The notes: generated by a model from the letters alone, not told the origin. A stretch of 64,000 nucleotides of DNA from Aureococcus anophagefferens (GCF_000186865.1 NW_008705573.1:330685-394684), one strand, 5' to 3'; counted from the stretch's first letter, positions 28,308 to 38,833 are shown. A program made the numbers and translations.

Positions 28308-29720
28308 ATGGAGGTCGTCGCGCTGCTCGAGCGCCAGCGGCACCGGGCGACGGCGCTCGAGGTGTCGCTGCACACGGGCTGGACCGTCGAGGACAGCGAG
28401 GAGGCCCTGAGCCGCCTGATGGTCGACGTGCGCGGCACCTTCGAGATCAGCGGCGAGGACGGCCGCGTGCTCTACTCGTTCCCGCGCGACGCGCGCGCGC
28501 GGCTCCGCGCGACGCGGCGCCGCTCCGTCGCCGCGGAGCTCTGCTCGCGGTACGGCGGCCGCGCGCTCCGCGTGGTCGTCGGCGGCTTCGTCGTCGCGTC
28601 GCTCGCCGTCGTCGCGGCCGTCGCGCTCGCCGCGGCGCTGGCCCTGATGGTCGCCGCGTCGCGGGCGGGCGGCCACCGGAACCAGCGCGGGCCGGGCTTA
28701 CGGGGCGGGCTGCAGAGCGTGCACGAGATGGTGCGGACCTGGAACCTGTTCACGTCGATCTACTGGTGCTGCGGCGGCGAGAACCCCTTCTTCCGGCCCG
28801 TGCCCATGTACGGCTTCGGGCCCTGGGGCTACTACGGCATGTACCCGGGCTTCGGCTACGGCTTCGGGGGGTTGCGGTACGCGCGGCGGCGCGGCGCGTT
28901 CTACGACGGCCGGCCGCGGCGGCGCACGCGCGCGGTCATGCGCGACGGCGTCGCCGTCGCCGTGCCCGTCGACGAGGCCGCCGCCGCGCACGCGCCGGTG
29001 GCGGCGGTCGTGGACGAGGACGCGGAGGCGCTGTTGGAGGGAGGGGACGAGGAGGTCGTTTCGAGGGAGGACGACCTGCTGTCGAGCCTGCACGCGTTCT
29101 TCTTCGGCCCGGAGCTCGAGAGCGAGACGGCGACGCAGTGGCGTTCGGTGGCGGCGGCCGTCGCGGCGAAAGGCGGCGTCGTCGCGCCGGAGGAGCTCGC
29201 GCCGCATCTCCCCGAGCCGCCCCGGGATTTATCAGATTGCGCGCGCGCGGCCTGCGCGGCGTCGGCGCACTTCGGCGGGCGGCCGTGCTCGAGCGACGGG
29301 GCCATCGTGCTGGAGTTCGTCGATTTGACGGACGCGTTTCCCGACGCGGACGTCGGCGAGGCTCTGGTGGAGGCGGAGCGGCCGTTCGCGGGGACGAGGG
29401 CCGGGCTGTGTGCCGCGCTGGTCGTGGGCGACGTGGTCGGGTTGTATTGGCTGAAATCGTCGCTGCCTTTTCTGAACGCGGCGCTGCCGTTTCGCTTTCC
29501 GGAGGGGTTGGCGTCGTTCCTTCTGGTCTACGCCGTGGTGGTGGCTTCGGTGCCTTTGATTCGCTTTCCATTTGTTGTTCTTGCGAACCGCGGCGTGGCG
29601 CATCGCAACGAAAAGCGACAGGAGTTGGCGCGTTTGGTGGGCGGGGACGATCCCGCGCTCGCGTCGAAGGTCCGCGCGGCGCGGAGGCGCGCGGCGGAGC
29701 TGGGGAGGGGACGGGGGTAA
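28308..29720 (+). CDS. Conserved membrane protein of unknown function
   Basis: 470 residues. The N-terminal 65 residues look like a winged-helix (ATALEVSLHTGWTVEDSEEAL, ending VLYSFP), a lay-out I associate with plastid and cyanobacterial membrane proteins. Two hydrophobic segments follow: VVVGGFVVASLAVVAAVALA (about 90-115) and a late pair around LYWLKSSLPFLNAALPF and FLLVYAVVVASVPLIRF. Between them lie an aromatic/Gly-rich stretch (MYGFGPWGYYGMYPGFGYGF) and an acidic loop. No signal peptide. Family not recognised; a membrane assembly factor is one guess. Confidence 0.6.
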   Translation: MEVVALLERQRHRATALEVSLHTGWTVEDSEEALSRLMVDVRGTFEISGEDGRVLYSFPRDARARLRATRRRSVAAELCSRYGGRALRVVVGGFVVASLAVVAAVALAAALALMVAASRAGGHRNQRGPGLRGGLQSVHEMVRTWNLFTSIYWCCGGENPFFRPVPMYGFGPWGYYGMYPGFGYGFGGLRYARRRGAFYDGRPRRRTRAVMRDGVAVAVPVDEAAAAHAPVAAVVDEDAEALLEGGDEEVVSREDDLLSSLHAFFFGPELESETATQWRSVAAAVAAKGGVVAPEELAPHLPEPPRDLSDCARAACAASAHFGGRPCSSDGAIVLEFVDLTDAFPDADVGEALVEAERPFAGTRAGLCAALVVGDVVGLYWLKSSLPFLNAALPFRFPEGLASFLLVYAVVVASVPLIRFPFVVLANRGVAHRNEKRQELARLVGGDDPALASKVRAARRRAAELGRGRG

Positions 29721-29890
29721 GTGTGCCTTTGTTGAGACGCGTTGGGTTCTTTCGTTTTTGGTGCTCGGCGAAAATTGTGGCAGAAATGTTCTCGCTGCCT
29801 TCGATTCCTCCCTGAGCCGCGCGAACTGGCAAAAAAGACGACCGCGCACGTGTAACTGATTCCCGCGCGACCAAAACATACCACGCCCCC

Positions 29891-29904
29891 AAAAAACAAA
29901 AAAA
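29891..29904 (-). terminator. RNA polymerase III terminator of the tRNA gene
   Basis: Immediately downstream of the tRNA (minus strand) the sequence is a run of seven T, one G and six T, a strong pol III stop. Confidence 0.85.
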
Positions 29905-29986
29905 CGACACCGACGAGATTCGAACTCGCGCACCCAGAGAGTAATGGCTTAGCAGGCCATCGCCTTAACCACTCGGCCACGGTGTC
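29905..29986 (-). tRNA. tRNA-Ser, anticodon GCU
   Basis: The minus strand folds into a complete tRNA: acceptor stem GACACCG pairs with CGGTGTC (discriminator G), D-arm GGCCGAGTGGTTAAGGC, anticodon loop CTGCTAA (anticodon GCU, reading AGC/AGU), the long variable arm typical of class II tRNA-Ser, and T-loop GTTCGAAT. No intron. The 3' CCA is not encoded, as expected for a nuclear gene. Confidence 0.97.
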
Positions 29987-29987
29987 G

Positions 29988-30394
29988 TTAACGTTAACAT
30001 ACAGTCAACAAAATTGCTCAACGGATCGGGGACCATCGAAGTGAATCGCATCGGACTCGCTGCGAACCACCGACCCCAAACTCGATCGAGCGGAGAGCAA
30101 TTTTTTGTCATGACCGCTACTGCGTCCGATGTGAATCATAATATGCCCAACGCAACACCAAAAATAAGTTCATTTCGCCGCCAGTCACGAGGAGCAGTTA
30201 CACTGGTCGCAGGGCATCGCTCGGGATCGCTCGGGAACGCGCCGGTTCGCCGCCGTGATCCCGTTGGCGCTGGCCCTCCGCGCCGCGTCTGGCGACCGGC
30301 GCTTCACGGCCGCCGGCTTGGCCACGGCAGCGTATGCTGACCGTCCAAGCAGCTCGTCGAAGCGTCGCGTCCGCGCAACTCCGCGCCGCGCCCC
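29988..30394. other. Intergenic stretch without a supported gene
   Basis: About 400 bp between the tRNA and the next gene. Base composition is visibly closer to 50-55% GC than the genes, and short open frames lack third-position bias. It starts with the palindrome GTTAACGTTAAC next to the tRNA 5' end. The 3' half (from about 30230) becomes GC-rich and probably holds the promoter and 5' UTR of the gene at 30395. Confidence 0.6.
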
Positions 30395-31189
30395 ATGAGC
30401 GCTTCGCCGCCAGCCGCCGCGTCGTACAACAAGCTCATGACGTCGCGGAAGCGCCGGAGCCGGGCCGCGCCGGGCTCACAGCAGCCCGTGCCGAAGAAGC
30501 CGCGCGCGGACGTGCTCGAGGCGCGCGGCCGGCCGTCGCTCGCCGACGCGACGAAGGCGCCGGCGCCGGCCGTCGACCAGCCGCCGGAGGCGCCGCGCGC
30601 GGACGACTTTTCGCCTTGCCTGCTGCCCGCGCCCGCAGAGGAGGCCGCGGCGCCCGAGCCCGCGGAGACGATCATGTTCGAAGAGCAGCCGCCGAGCGAG
30701 CAAATCAGCATCCTGCAACAGTTCCCGGGGAGCTTCGTGGACCGCGCCGTGGCGCGCGCGCGGTCATGGAATTGGGGAGATCGAATGCGGTTGGCCGAGA
30801 AAACCGGCGAATACGTCCTCCTCCCCGAGGACTACGCTCCGTTTCAGCGCACCCTACGCCTGTGCGCTGCGCGCCACAAGATAGTCGATGCCATCCGCAA
30901 CGGCCGGGCGGCCGAAGCGCGCGGGATTCTGTGGGGCCGCGTCGGGTCCACGGCCGACGCCGAGTGCGAGGCCGCGCTCGACTTCTTGGACGCGCTGCCG
31001 CCGGCGACGCTCCGGCCCGTCCAGCTCACGAGCGAATTATTGTACGCGCTGCCGCCGACGGCGAAGCTCCGGCCCGTCCAGCTCTGCATCGAGTCGAGGG
31101 TGTACGTGCTCGGCCACTACTACGCCCGGCCGGCCAAGGCGGCCCGCGTCGACGTCGCCGAGGGGCGGTGTAAAGGCGGCTCCGCTTGA
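30395..31189 (+). CDS. Hypothetical protein, 264 aa
   Basis: Open frame with good coding bias, starting MSASPPAAASYNKLMTS. The N-terminal 100 residues are basic then Pro/Ala-rich and probably disordered, with a possible nuclear signal (SRKRRSR; PKKPRA). The C-terminal half is ordered and helical (LAEKTGEYVLLPEDYAPFQRTL; KIVDAIRNGRAAEARGI). Near the end a short internal duplication encodes DALPPATLRPVQL and YALPPTAKLRPVQL. No family recognised. A downstream run to 31434 contains only short direct repeats of AAGTCCGGA. Confidence 0.6.
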   Translation: MSASPPAAASYNKLMTSRKRRSRAAPGSQQPVPKKPRADVLEARGRPSLADATKAPAPAVDQPPEAPRADDFSPCLLPAPAEEAAAPEPAETIMFEEQPPSEQISILQQFPGSFVDRAVARARSWNWGDRMRLAEKTGEYVLLPEDYAPFQRTLRLCAARHKIVDAIRNGRAAEARGILWGRVGSTADAECEAALDFLDALPPATLRPVQLTSELLYALPPTAKLRPVQLCIESRVYVLGHYYARPAKAARVDVAEGRCKGGSA

Positions 31190-31434
31190 GTAACTCCCCC
31201 GCCGGTCGTTGGATTGGGTGGTAACGCCGAGCTTCCAGTTTAGTCCGGATGCAAGTCCGGAGAAGTCCGGAGGCGATCGACGCGGCAATGCGTCGGTGCA
31301 AGCTGGCTTCGTTGAAGAGCAGCAAAAAGCGCGCTTGCTTCACGATGCGCCGCGACAGTTTCCAATCATCGCGCATCGTTGCCGCACACTAAGAAAACAT
31401 CGCCAGCAGCGCGCTCAAACACCATTAAAAAGCC

Positions 31435-33719
31435 ATGACCGACGACGACAACGGCGGCGACACGTCGCCGCTCTACGACTACGCCGCGTCGCAGGCGAAG
31501 ATGCTCTTCTGCGGCGACATGGGCGAGCTCGACCGGCCCAACGCGCCCGTGGAGCTCGACGACGACGACAACAACGCGCCGCCGCTCCTCGACGTCGGCG
31601 ACCGGCGCGAGGCCGCGTGGCGCGCGCGGAGCCCGCCGGCGACGACCGACGCGCTCGGCGGCTCGAGCGATCCCGACAGCTCGCTGTCGTCGCCGTCCCA
31701 GTCGTCGGCGGCGAAGCGCGACCTCGCGCGCCTCCGGGGGCGCCTGAAGCAGCGCTCCGAGCCCGACGCGCTCGACCGGTCCTGGGCCGCGTCGCTCGGC
31801 GAGAGCCCGACGAAGCGCTCCATCGCAGCGGAGAAGGTGCTCCACGCGGACTGGAGCGACGGCGGCGAGAGCACGGAGGAGGAGCGCGCCGGCGCGGCGC
31901 CGCCGGCGGACTTCATGGACGGCCGGCGGCGGAGCGAGGACTTCATGGACGGCCGGCGGCGGAGCCTCGACCCGCGCGCGCCGCCGCGGCGCGACGACGC
32001 GTTCCCCGAAGAAGTAGAGGAAGAAGCGGACTACCTCTCGCCGCCGCCGCCGCCGCCGCCGCCCGCGGAGAAACCGCGGTCCGCGTCGCGCCGCCGGAGC
32101 AGCACGCTGTCGCCCACGAAGTCGTCGCGCGGCAAGCACCCGAAGAACGAGCGGACGTCGCCGGTCCGTTTTCCGGCGCGTGTTCACTTCTCTCGCGAAA
32201 CCGTCTTTCCACATAGGTCGTCTACGGCCACGAGCTCGAGCAGTGCACGTTCCAGCCGGAGATCCAGAAGGTGCGGCCCCACATGCGCTCCGCGGTCGCG
32301 TGGACGTCCGTCGACGTCGTCGAGCGGTTGACGCACGCGCCGCCCAGGGCAGCAAAAGGGTGATTCAACGTCGCTTCAACGTGAGTGTTCCGCGCGCGCG
32401 CGTTTCGGAAAAAGCACCCACGCTTCGAGAGCGCTCCGAGAGATGATCGCTCGTCCAAAAATCAGCCGAAACGAGCGGAAAACGACCGAGATAGGAGCCT
32501 CTGAAGTTGGGAATTTCGCACCCTTTTGCTGCCCAGGTGCCGCCGGCGCCGCGGCGCGAGGCGACGCCCGCCAAGGCCGAGGAGCCGCCGTCCAAGACGC
32601 CCCAGACCAAGAAGAAGACGAGCAAGACGCGGCTCGCGCCCTCGGCGTCGAAGAGCATCGACTTCGCCCAGTTCCTCGAGCGCCAGCGCCGCGACACGTC
32701 GAGCCGGGAGGCGCGCAAGTCGCGGAACCAACCGGCCTACTCCTTCGCGCCCCAGCTCTGCGAGGCGTCGCTCCGCATGTACGACGCGCACAACCGCGGC
32801 GCGGCGCCGCGCCGGAAGCAAATCTTCAAGGTGGACTTCAATTTGCGCGCGTATTCTGCTCTACTTCGAGAACTCGACGAGAGCAAACGGCTCGTCCAAA
32901 AATCGGCCGAAACGACTTCGATGCGACGGAGCTCGAGAGTGAGAAAACGAAAAGTCGGCCGAAACGACTTCGCTCGAGAGTTCCGAAGTTTCGTCGCCAC
33001 GCAGGCGAGACGTTCCTCGACCGCCAGAACCGCGCGGCGGCCAAGGCCGCGCGCGTGCGCGCCAAGCGGCCCGACGACGACCTCGACGACGCGCGGAGCC
33101 CGCGGACCGTCGACGACGGCGACGACGGCGACGCGGCCGGGAGCCGGGGCCGCGCGCGGTCGTTCCGCCCGTCCGTGACGTCGCGCGCGGACCGCCACCC
33201 GCGGCGCAGCGACGACGACCTGAGCCGCCTCGACGCCATCCGCCGCCGCCTGGCGGCGGAGAAGGCCGTCGCGAAGCGCGAGAAGGCGCTCCGCCGGGGC
33301 GGGAAAAGAGTGATGCAAGGTCGCGTCAACAGGAGTGTTCCGCGCGCGATCGTTTCGAAACAAGCGTCCACGCTTCGGGAACGCTCCGAGAGATGATCGC
33401 TCGTCCAAGAATGAGCCGAAACGAGTGGAACATGACCGAGACATGAGTCGCGCTCTTTTCCTGCCAGGCGCTCCGCCGCGACGAGACGTTCGCGCCGAAA
33501 AAGGTCGCGTCGAGCGCGCGCTACGACGACGTGCCCTCGCGGCTCCACGGCGCGTCGCGCCGCGACCGCGAGGCGAGCCACCACGTCAAGGACGAGCTCG
33601 CGGGCTGCACCTTCGAGCCGCGCCTCGCCGCGAGCTGCCCGACGTGGATCTCCGTCCTCGCGGACGAGAGCCGGAAGCGCCGCGGGCCCAAGCCGCCGCC
33701 GCCCAAGGCCTGGATGTAG
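31435..33719 (+). CDS. Disordered protein with repeated CTFxP motifs (cilia/basal-body style)
   Basis: Five exons (31435..32163, 32217..32336, 32537..32795, 33005..33285, 33468..33719) give 546 residues. The first exon is acidic and Ser/Arg-rich with a 10-residue duplication (DFMDGRRRSEDFMDGRRRS). Later exons carry QCTFQPEIQK, FAQFLERQRRD, SLRMYDAHNRETFLDRQ, RRDETFAPKK and GCTFEPRLAA: repeated C/E-T-F-x-P modules and short basic helices, as in several algal flagellar or coiled-coil proteins. Function unknown. Intron 1 (32164..32216, 53 nt, GT-AG) is ordinary; introns 2-4 are introners A3, B8 and A4. All junctions were chosen to keep frame and third-position bias. Confidence 0.75.
32337..32536 (+). 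mobile_element. Introner element A3 (200-nt GC-AG intron)
   Basis: Octamers GCGCCGCC (5', donor GC) and GTGCCGCC (3') differ at the second base: the exon copy has GT where the splice donor has GC. Forward orientation. Junction reads ERLTHVPPAPRR. Confidence 0.9.
32796..33004 (+). mobile_element. Introner element B8, diverged (209-nt GC-AG intron)
   Basis: Family B core with degenerate ends (GCCGGAAGCAAATC at the left, CGCCACGCAG at the right) and degraded octamers GCGGCGCG/GCGAGACG. It contains an internal duplication of TCGGCCGAAACGACTTCG. Removal gives YDAHNRETFLDRQ in the biased frame; the alternative GT donor at 32831 would push exon 4 into an Arg-rich wrong frame. Confidence 0.78.
33286..33467 (+). 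mobile_element. Introner element A4 (182-nt GC-AG intron)
   Basis: Perfect octamers GCGCTCCG. The element is about 18 nt shorter than the family norm, missing the TTTGAAGTTGGGAATTT block near its right end. Forward orientation, junction EKALRRDETFAP. Confidence 0.88.
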
Positions 33720-34038
33720 GGGTGATTTTTTTTTTGGCGCGTAACATTTTACGGCGAGGAGCGTCCCACGGCCACTCCACTGCCGCTCCGCGGGTGGACG
33801 CGTCGTCCGACCGGCCGACGACGTCGAGGGCGTCCAGCCAATGGCGAGGACGCATCGAGCCTGTGGAGAGCTGAGCCCGAGCCGCCGGCGCCAAGTGCGC
33901 GCGCGACGCGACGCGCGACCCACGCGGCGCGGCGGCCCGCACACGCGCAGCAACACAGAGCACGCGCACAGACGCGGCGACGGCCGCACGAATAAAAAGC
34001 GCGCGACCGCGGCGCGCACCGAGTGTCGAAGAGACCAT
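33720..34038 (+). promoter_or_regulatory. Upstream region of VPS11
   Basis: No gene in these 319 bp. A CCAAT box lies at 33838-33842 and an AATAAAAAG TATA-like run at 33991-33999, about 40 bp before the VPS11 ATG. A nine-T run follows the previous stop codon and may be part of its 3' UTR. Confidence 0.4.
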
Positions 34039-37000
34039 ATGAAGCTCAGCTGGCGGCGCTTCGCGTTCTTCAAGAAGGACGCCCTCGCCGAGGGCGAGGG
34101 CGCGCTCGGCGCGGCCCTGGGCCTGCCCGAGGAGGCCGTCGTGACCTGCTCCTGCCTCGTGGAGACGGCGCCGCGGCGCGACGTCGGCGACATCCTCGTC
34201 GCCGAGGCCGGCGAGCCCGAGGCGAAGGTCGAGATCAAGGCCCTCGTCGTCGTCGGCGATGACGGCGGCCGCGTCGTCACCTGCGGCGGGCGCCTCGAGG
34301 GCGCGAGCTACCTGCCGCCCTTCGGGGGCCGCGCGCTCCTCGCGGCCGGCGCGCGGTTTTCGGGCGACGCGTCCGACTGCTGCGTCGCGGCGATCGGCGA
34401 GGACTCGCGGGGCGCCGACGGCGCGGCGACGCACGTGCTGCGGTGCTTCGCCGTGGGCGCCCGGGGCTTCGAGGGCCTCTTCAGCGAGCTGCTGTTAGAA
34501 GATGTGCTTGGTATACCAACGGCTTTGGCGGTGCGCGGCGACGGCGGCGCGGCGGCCGCGGGCTTCGCGACGGGCGTCGTCGCGTTCTACGGGCTCGACG
34601 CCATCCGGCCCGCGTCGGCGCAGCAGGCGCCGAAGAAGGGCATGACTTTAGGGGCGCTCGCCGCGTCGACGAAGCGGTCCGCGTCTCTGGTAAAACTCGG
34701 ATCCGTCGCCGCGCCTTCCGGCGCGCCCGCGGCGTGCGTCGCCTTCACCACCGACGCCCGCCACTGCTTCTTCGGCACGCGCCTCGCGAACCCGACCGGC
34801 GACGACGTCGACGCCGGCGGCGAGGTCTGCGCGGTGCGGCTCCCCGAGGACGAGCGGAGGCGCGGCGCGTACGCGAATTTGGCGCCGCGCGTGCTCGACG
34901 ACCGGGGCTGCGGCCCGCGCTGCGGCGCGTTCGATGGGTCGGAGTTCGTCGTCGCGCGGCGCGACGGCTTGTACTTCTACACGCCCGAGGACCGCGGCGG
35001 CGCGCTCGGCTTCGACGGCGACAAGACGGCGCTCGCGTGCGTCGGCGCGGGCTACGTCGCCGTCGCGTCGTCCCACGAGAAGTCGCGGCGCAACGAGGTC
35101 CACGTCTACGACGTGGCGCGGCGGCGCGTCGCCCACATGTACCGGCTGCCCGCCGGCGGCGCGTGCGTCGCGCTGCACGGCACGCCGCCGTCGAAGCCGC
35201 CGCCGCCCGCCGGCGACGGCGCGGCGTCGGCGGCGCCCCCGCCGTTCCTCTGCAGCGTCCTCGTCGAGGCGTCCAACGGGTCGCTCGTGCGCTTCGACGA
35301 GAAGCCGACGCCGGAGAAGCTGGACGTGCTCTTCCGCATGAACATGTTCGCGACGGCGATCCAGGTCGGCGCCGGGGCGGGAAAAGAGAGATGCAACGTC
35401 GCTTCAACGTGAGTGTTCCGCGCGCGCGCGTTTCGGAAACAGCACTCACGCTTCGAGCGCGCTCCGAGAGATGATCGCTCGTCCAAAAATCAGCCGAAAC
35501 GAGCGGAAAACGGCCGAGAGAGGAGCCTTTGAAGTTGGGCATGTCGCACCCGTTTCCCGCCCAGGTCGGCGCGGCCGCGCGGCTCCGGCCCGGCGCCATC
35601 ATGGAGATCTACAAGATGTACGGCGACCACCTCTACAAGAAGTGCGACTGGACGGGCGCCGTCGAGCAGTACGCGCGGACCGTCGGCCACGTCGAGCCGT
35701 CGTACGTCATCCGCCGCTTCCTCGACGCGGCGAAGATCGGCCATTTGGCGACGTACCTGGAGCAGGCCCACGCGCCGGAGCACTACGGCGCGGCGGCGCG
35801 CGACGGGGATGAGGCGCCGCCGACGACGACGCGGCCGGAGCTGACGACGCTGCTCGTCAACTGCTACGGCCAGGGCAGGACAAGGGTGATTCAATGTCGC
35901 TTCAATGTAAGTGTTCCGCGCGCGCGCGTTCCGGAAAAATCATCCACGCTTCGAGACCGTTCCGAGAGATGATCGCTCGTCCAAAAGTCAGCCGAAACGA
36001 GCGGAAAACGACCGAGATAGGAGCCTTTGAAGTTGGGAATTTCGCACCCTTGTGCTGCCCAGGCTACGGCAAGTTGAAGAACGTCGCGGCGCTGGACCAC
36101 TTCGCGGCCTACGAGGGCGATTTGTGCTTCGACGCGGCGACGGCCGTCGTGGCGCTGCGGGACGCGGGCTACGTGGACCACGCCGTGGGCCTCGCGGCGC
36201 GCGCGGGCGAGTGGGCGTGGTACGTGCTGATCCAATTGGAGCGGCGCGACCCCGAGCCCTTCGACGCGCTGACGCACCTGCCGAAGCTGAGCGTGCTCGA
36301 GCAGTTCCGCATCGTGCGGCGCTTCGGCATCGGCCTCGTGACGCAGTTCCCCGAGGAGGCGACGGAGCTGTTGATGCGGCTCGCGACGGCGCCGGAGCCC
36401 GCGGACCGGGGCGAGGACTCGGACGACGACGTCGTGCGGCCGGAGGACAGGATCAACCCGCCGGCGTGCTTCGAGGCCGAGAAGGCGCTCCGGCGCAAGG
36501 AGAAGAAGCGGAAGAACCGCGAGTCGAAGCGGCCCGCGGCGCTCCCCGGCGACGACGACGACGACGACGAGCCGCCCATCGCCGACGACTTCATGCACCT
36601 CTTCATCCACCAGCCCGCCTATCTGCGGCTGTTCTGCGACTACGTGCTGCGCTACGACGACCGGGGCCGCACGATGAACGTCTGCAACACGCTCCTGGAG
36701 ATGCTGCTGGACGAGTGGGACGCGGCGTCGACGGCGGCGAGGGACGCGGAGGCGAAGCTCGCGGACCTGGGCGACGACGAGTCGGCCGCCGCCGTGCTGC
36801 GGCGGGAGATCGAGGAGCGCCGGGACGTCGCGAACAGCAAGACCGACGACCTCCTCGAATTGCTGCGCGACGACGACGCGCCCTACGACAAGTACCACGC
36901 CTTGGTCCTCGTCGAGGTGAAGAAGCACCCGGAGGCGACGCTGTTCCTCTACGAGACCAAGTTCCAGCAGCCCGTCGGCGAGCGCTGGAAGCCCAAGCGG

Positions 37001-38228
37001 CTGCCCTGGTGGACGCGGCGGAAGCTCCGGAGCAGCGCGACGCCGCCTCCCGAGCCGCCGCCGATGACGACGCTGCCCCGCGGCGTCGTCAACCAGGTGC
37101 TCCTCCAGGAGTACGGCAAGCGCGGCGACGTGCGGTCCATGCTGCGGGTCTGCAAGGGCGAGGGCAAGGCGGACCCCCTGCTCTGGACGCAGCTGCTCCG
37201 CCACGCGGCGGCGGAGGTGCCCGAGCCGCCGCCGAACCCGAAGCCGGCGACGTGGGGCAACCCGGAGCCGCCCGCGCCGCCGCTGCCGGAGCACCAGGAC
37301 GCCCACGACGCCCACGTGGACAAGTGCGACGAGCTCGGCGAGATCCTCCGCGTGATCCACGACGAGAAGGCGCTGCCGCCGCTGCGGGTCATCTCGACGG
37401 TCGCGGAGAACGAGCACGCGCCGCTCTGCGTGGAACTCAAATCTTCAACCCGACTTCAATGTGCGCGTATTTGAACGTTTCGACGCAAGCCCTTCGGCTC
37501 TGCTTCGAGAAACCGACGAGAGCAATCGATTCGTCCAAAAATCAGCCGAATCGACTTCAATTTGACCGAGCTCGAGAATTTCAAAGTTTGGTCGGGACGT
37601 CCCAAACCGGCGGTTGATTTCCACACAGGTGCCGCTGAGCGCGGTCAAGCCCTACGTCATGACCATCGTCGAGAAGAACTGGAACGACACGCGGCGCGAG
37701 CGCGACGCGGCGACGCTGCTGAAGCACGAGAACGAAAAAATGAAGCAGCAGATCCACGATCTAAAGTGCGCGCAGGTCCGGCTCCTGCCGGGCCGCGGCG
37801 GGCCCGAGGACCGCATCGCCAACAGCAAGGTCGGCACGGCCGAGGCCGCCATGCTCGACGTGCTGCTCTACGAGGCGAAGGAGCAGGAGGACGCGGCCCT
37901 CGGCGCCGACGGCGTCGGCGACGAGTCGAAGACGGACGAGCAGCGCAAGTGGGAGTCGATCAAGAAGTCCATGGAGGTCGTCGACCACGAGCAGTTCTTC
38001 AAGGACCTCGAGGACGAGGAGACGGGCGGCTTCGACTGCATCGCGCGCTACCTCGGCAAGGGCATCATGCAGCCCGCGCTCGACGGCACGCTCGAGCAGC
38101 GCCAGAAGGCGGGCCTGCCGGAGATGGAGAAGATCGACTACGACGACCTGCCCTGCCTGCCCAGGCCCAAGAACCCGGAGTACAAGGTCCGCCAGAACCT
38201 CGCGAACCCGAACACGCGGAACTACTAA
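34039..38228 (+). CDS. VPS11: VPS11 (Pep5), HOPS/CORVET tethering core subunit, RING domain missing
   Basis: Four exons (34039..35364, 35565..35862, 36063..37417, 37629..38228) give 1192 residues. The N-terminal beta-propeller starts MKLSWRRFAFFKKD. The alpha-solenoid is unmistakable: LFRMNMFATAIQ, YGDHLYKKCDWTGAVEQYARTVG, EPSYVIRRFLDA, TTLLVNCYGKLKN and GYVDHAVGLAARAGEWAWYVLIQLE. VPS11 scaffolds HOPS and CORVET in vacuole/lysosome fusion. Family members end in a RING-H2 domain after a coiled coil; here the coiled coil (RRERDAATLLKHENEKMKQQI) runs into about 160 unrelated, acidic residues ending NPNTRNY with too few Cys/His for a RING. An acidic DDDDDDE insert lies near 36551. Confidence 0.92.
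35365..35564 (+). mobile_element. Introner element A5 (200-nt GT-AG intron)
   Basis: Perfect octamers GTCGGCGC; one of only three introners here with a canonical GT donor. Forward orientation in VPS11, junction FATAIQVGAAARL. Its termini read GGGCGGGAAAAGAG/CCCGCCCAG. Confidence 0.92.
35863..36062 (+). mobile_element. Introner element A6 (200-nt GC-AG intron)
   Basis: Perfect octamers GCTACGGC. Forward orientation in VPS11. Junction NCYGKLKN matches the conserved LLLNCYxKLK motif of the family, an independent check on the splice sites. Confidence 0.93.
37418..37628 (+). mobile_element. Introner element B1 (211-nt GC-AG intron)
   Basis: Octamers GCGCCGCT (donor) and GTGCCGCT (exon copy), again GC against GT. 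Termini CTGCGTGGAAC and TTTCCACACAG. Forward orientation in VPS11; junction ENEHVPLSAVKPY. Confidence 0.92.
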
Positions 38229-38257
38229 CGCTGAACTGGTTGACACGACCGCCTGGT

Positions 38258-38833
38258 TTACACGGCCGCCGCGGCGGGCTCCGTGACCGCGTCGGACGGC
38301 GTCATCTCGTAGACGTAGAGGAAGAGCTCCTGGGACGAGCTCTGGCCGTTGTAGACCCAGGTGTCGTGGAGCTTCGCCGTCAGCCCGTGGGCCTTGAGAA
38401 CGGCCTTGACCTTGACCATCCAGTCCTTCTCGAGGTGCTCGCGGACTTTGGCGAGCTCGCCCTGGACGCCGCAGCAGCCCATCTCCGGGATCGCCTTGTC
38501 GATCTCGGCGTCCACCGCGTCGAAGACCGGCCCTAACTCCTTATACGCTGCCTTCCACTCGTCGCTCGTCGGCGGGGAGGGAGCGCAGAGGCCGCCGTCG
38601 GGGAAGACGTAGGGCCGGCTGCAGCCGCAGGTGCCGCTCCCGTCGAGCTTCAGCGCGCCGATGCAGTCGCCGCCCGCGTCGTCGGGTTTCGAGGGTTGCA
38701 GGCCCATGGTCGGCGCACACGCTCCCGTCGAGGCGTCCAGCGGCGCGGCTTCGAGCGGGAAATTGGAGGAATGCATGCAGCTGCAGGCGTTTTTCACTTC
38801 AAGGTGATGTTCAACCTGCGCCGCTGTCGACAT
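38258..38833 (-). CDS. Small Cys-containing hypothetical protein
   Basis: 191 residues from MSTAAQVEHHLEV. The first half has scattered cysteines (ACSCMHSS, ACAPTMGL, DCIGAL, GTCGCSRPY) with a Gly/Pro background; the second half is a helical-to-beta domain (DEIDKAIPEMGCCGVQGELAKV in sense; DTWVYNGQSSSQELFLYVYEM). No signal peptide or membrane segment. Not recognised. Lies between the convergent VPS11 gene (29 bp away) and the divergent OSCA gene (45 bp between starts). Confidence 0.6.
   Translation of the reverse strand: MSTAAQVEHHLEVKNACSCMHSSNFPLEAAPLDASTGACAPTMGLQPSKPDDAGGDCIGALKLDGSGTCGCSRPYVFPDGGLCAPSPPTSDEWKAAYKELGPVFDAVDAEIDKAIPEMGCCGVQGELAKVREHLEKDWMVKVKAVLKAHGLTAKLHDTWVYNGQSSSQELFLYVYEMTPSDAVTEPAAAAV

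Noticed and set aside
30014..30340. 108-codon open frame after the tRNA
   Set aside because: Low third-position GC, no start context or domain; intergenic.
32831..33004. Alternative GT-AG intron starting at the GTGGAC at 32831
   Set aside because: It would put exon 4 in an Arg-rich frame lacking third-position bias; the GC donor at 32796 gives ETFLDRQ in the biased frame.
33841..34038. Upstream extension of VPS11 from an ATG at 33841
   Set aside because: Arg/Thr-rich with weak bias and contains the TATA-like run; more likely promoter and 5' UTR.
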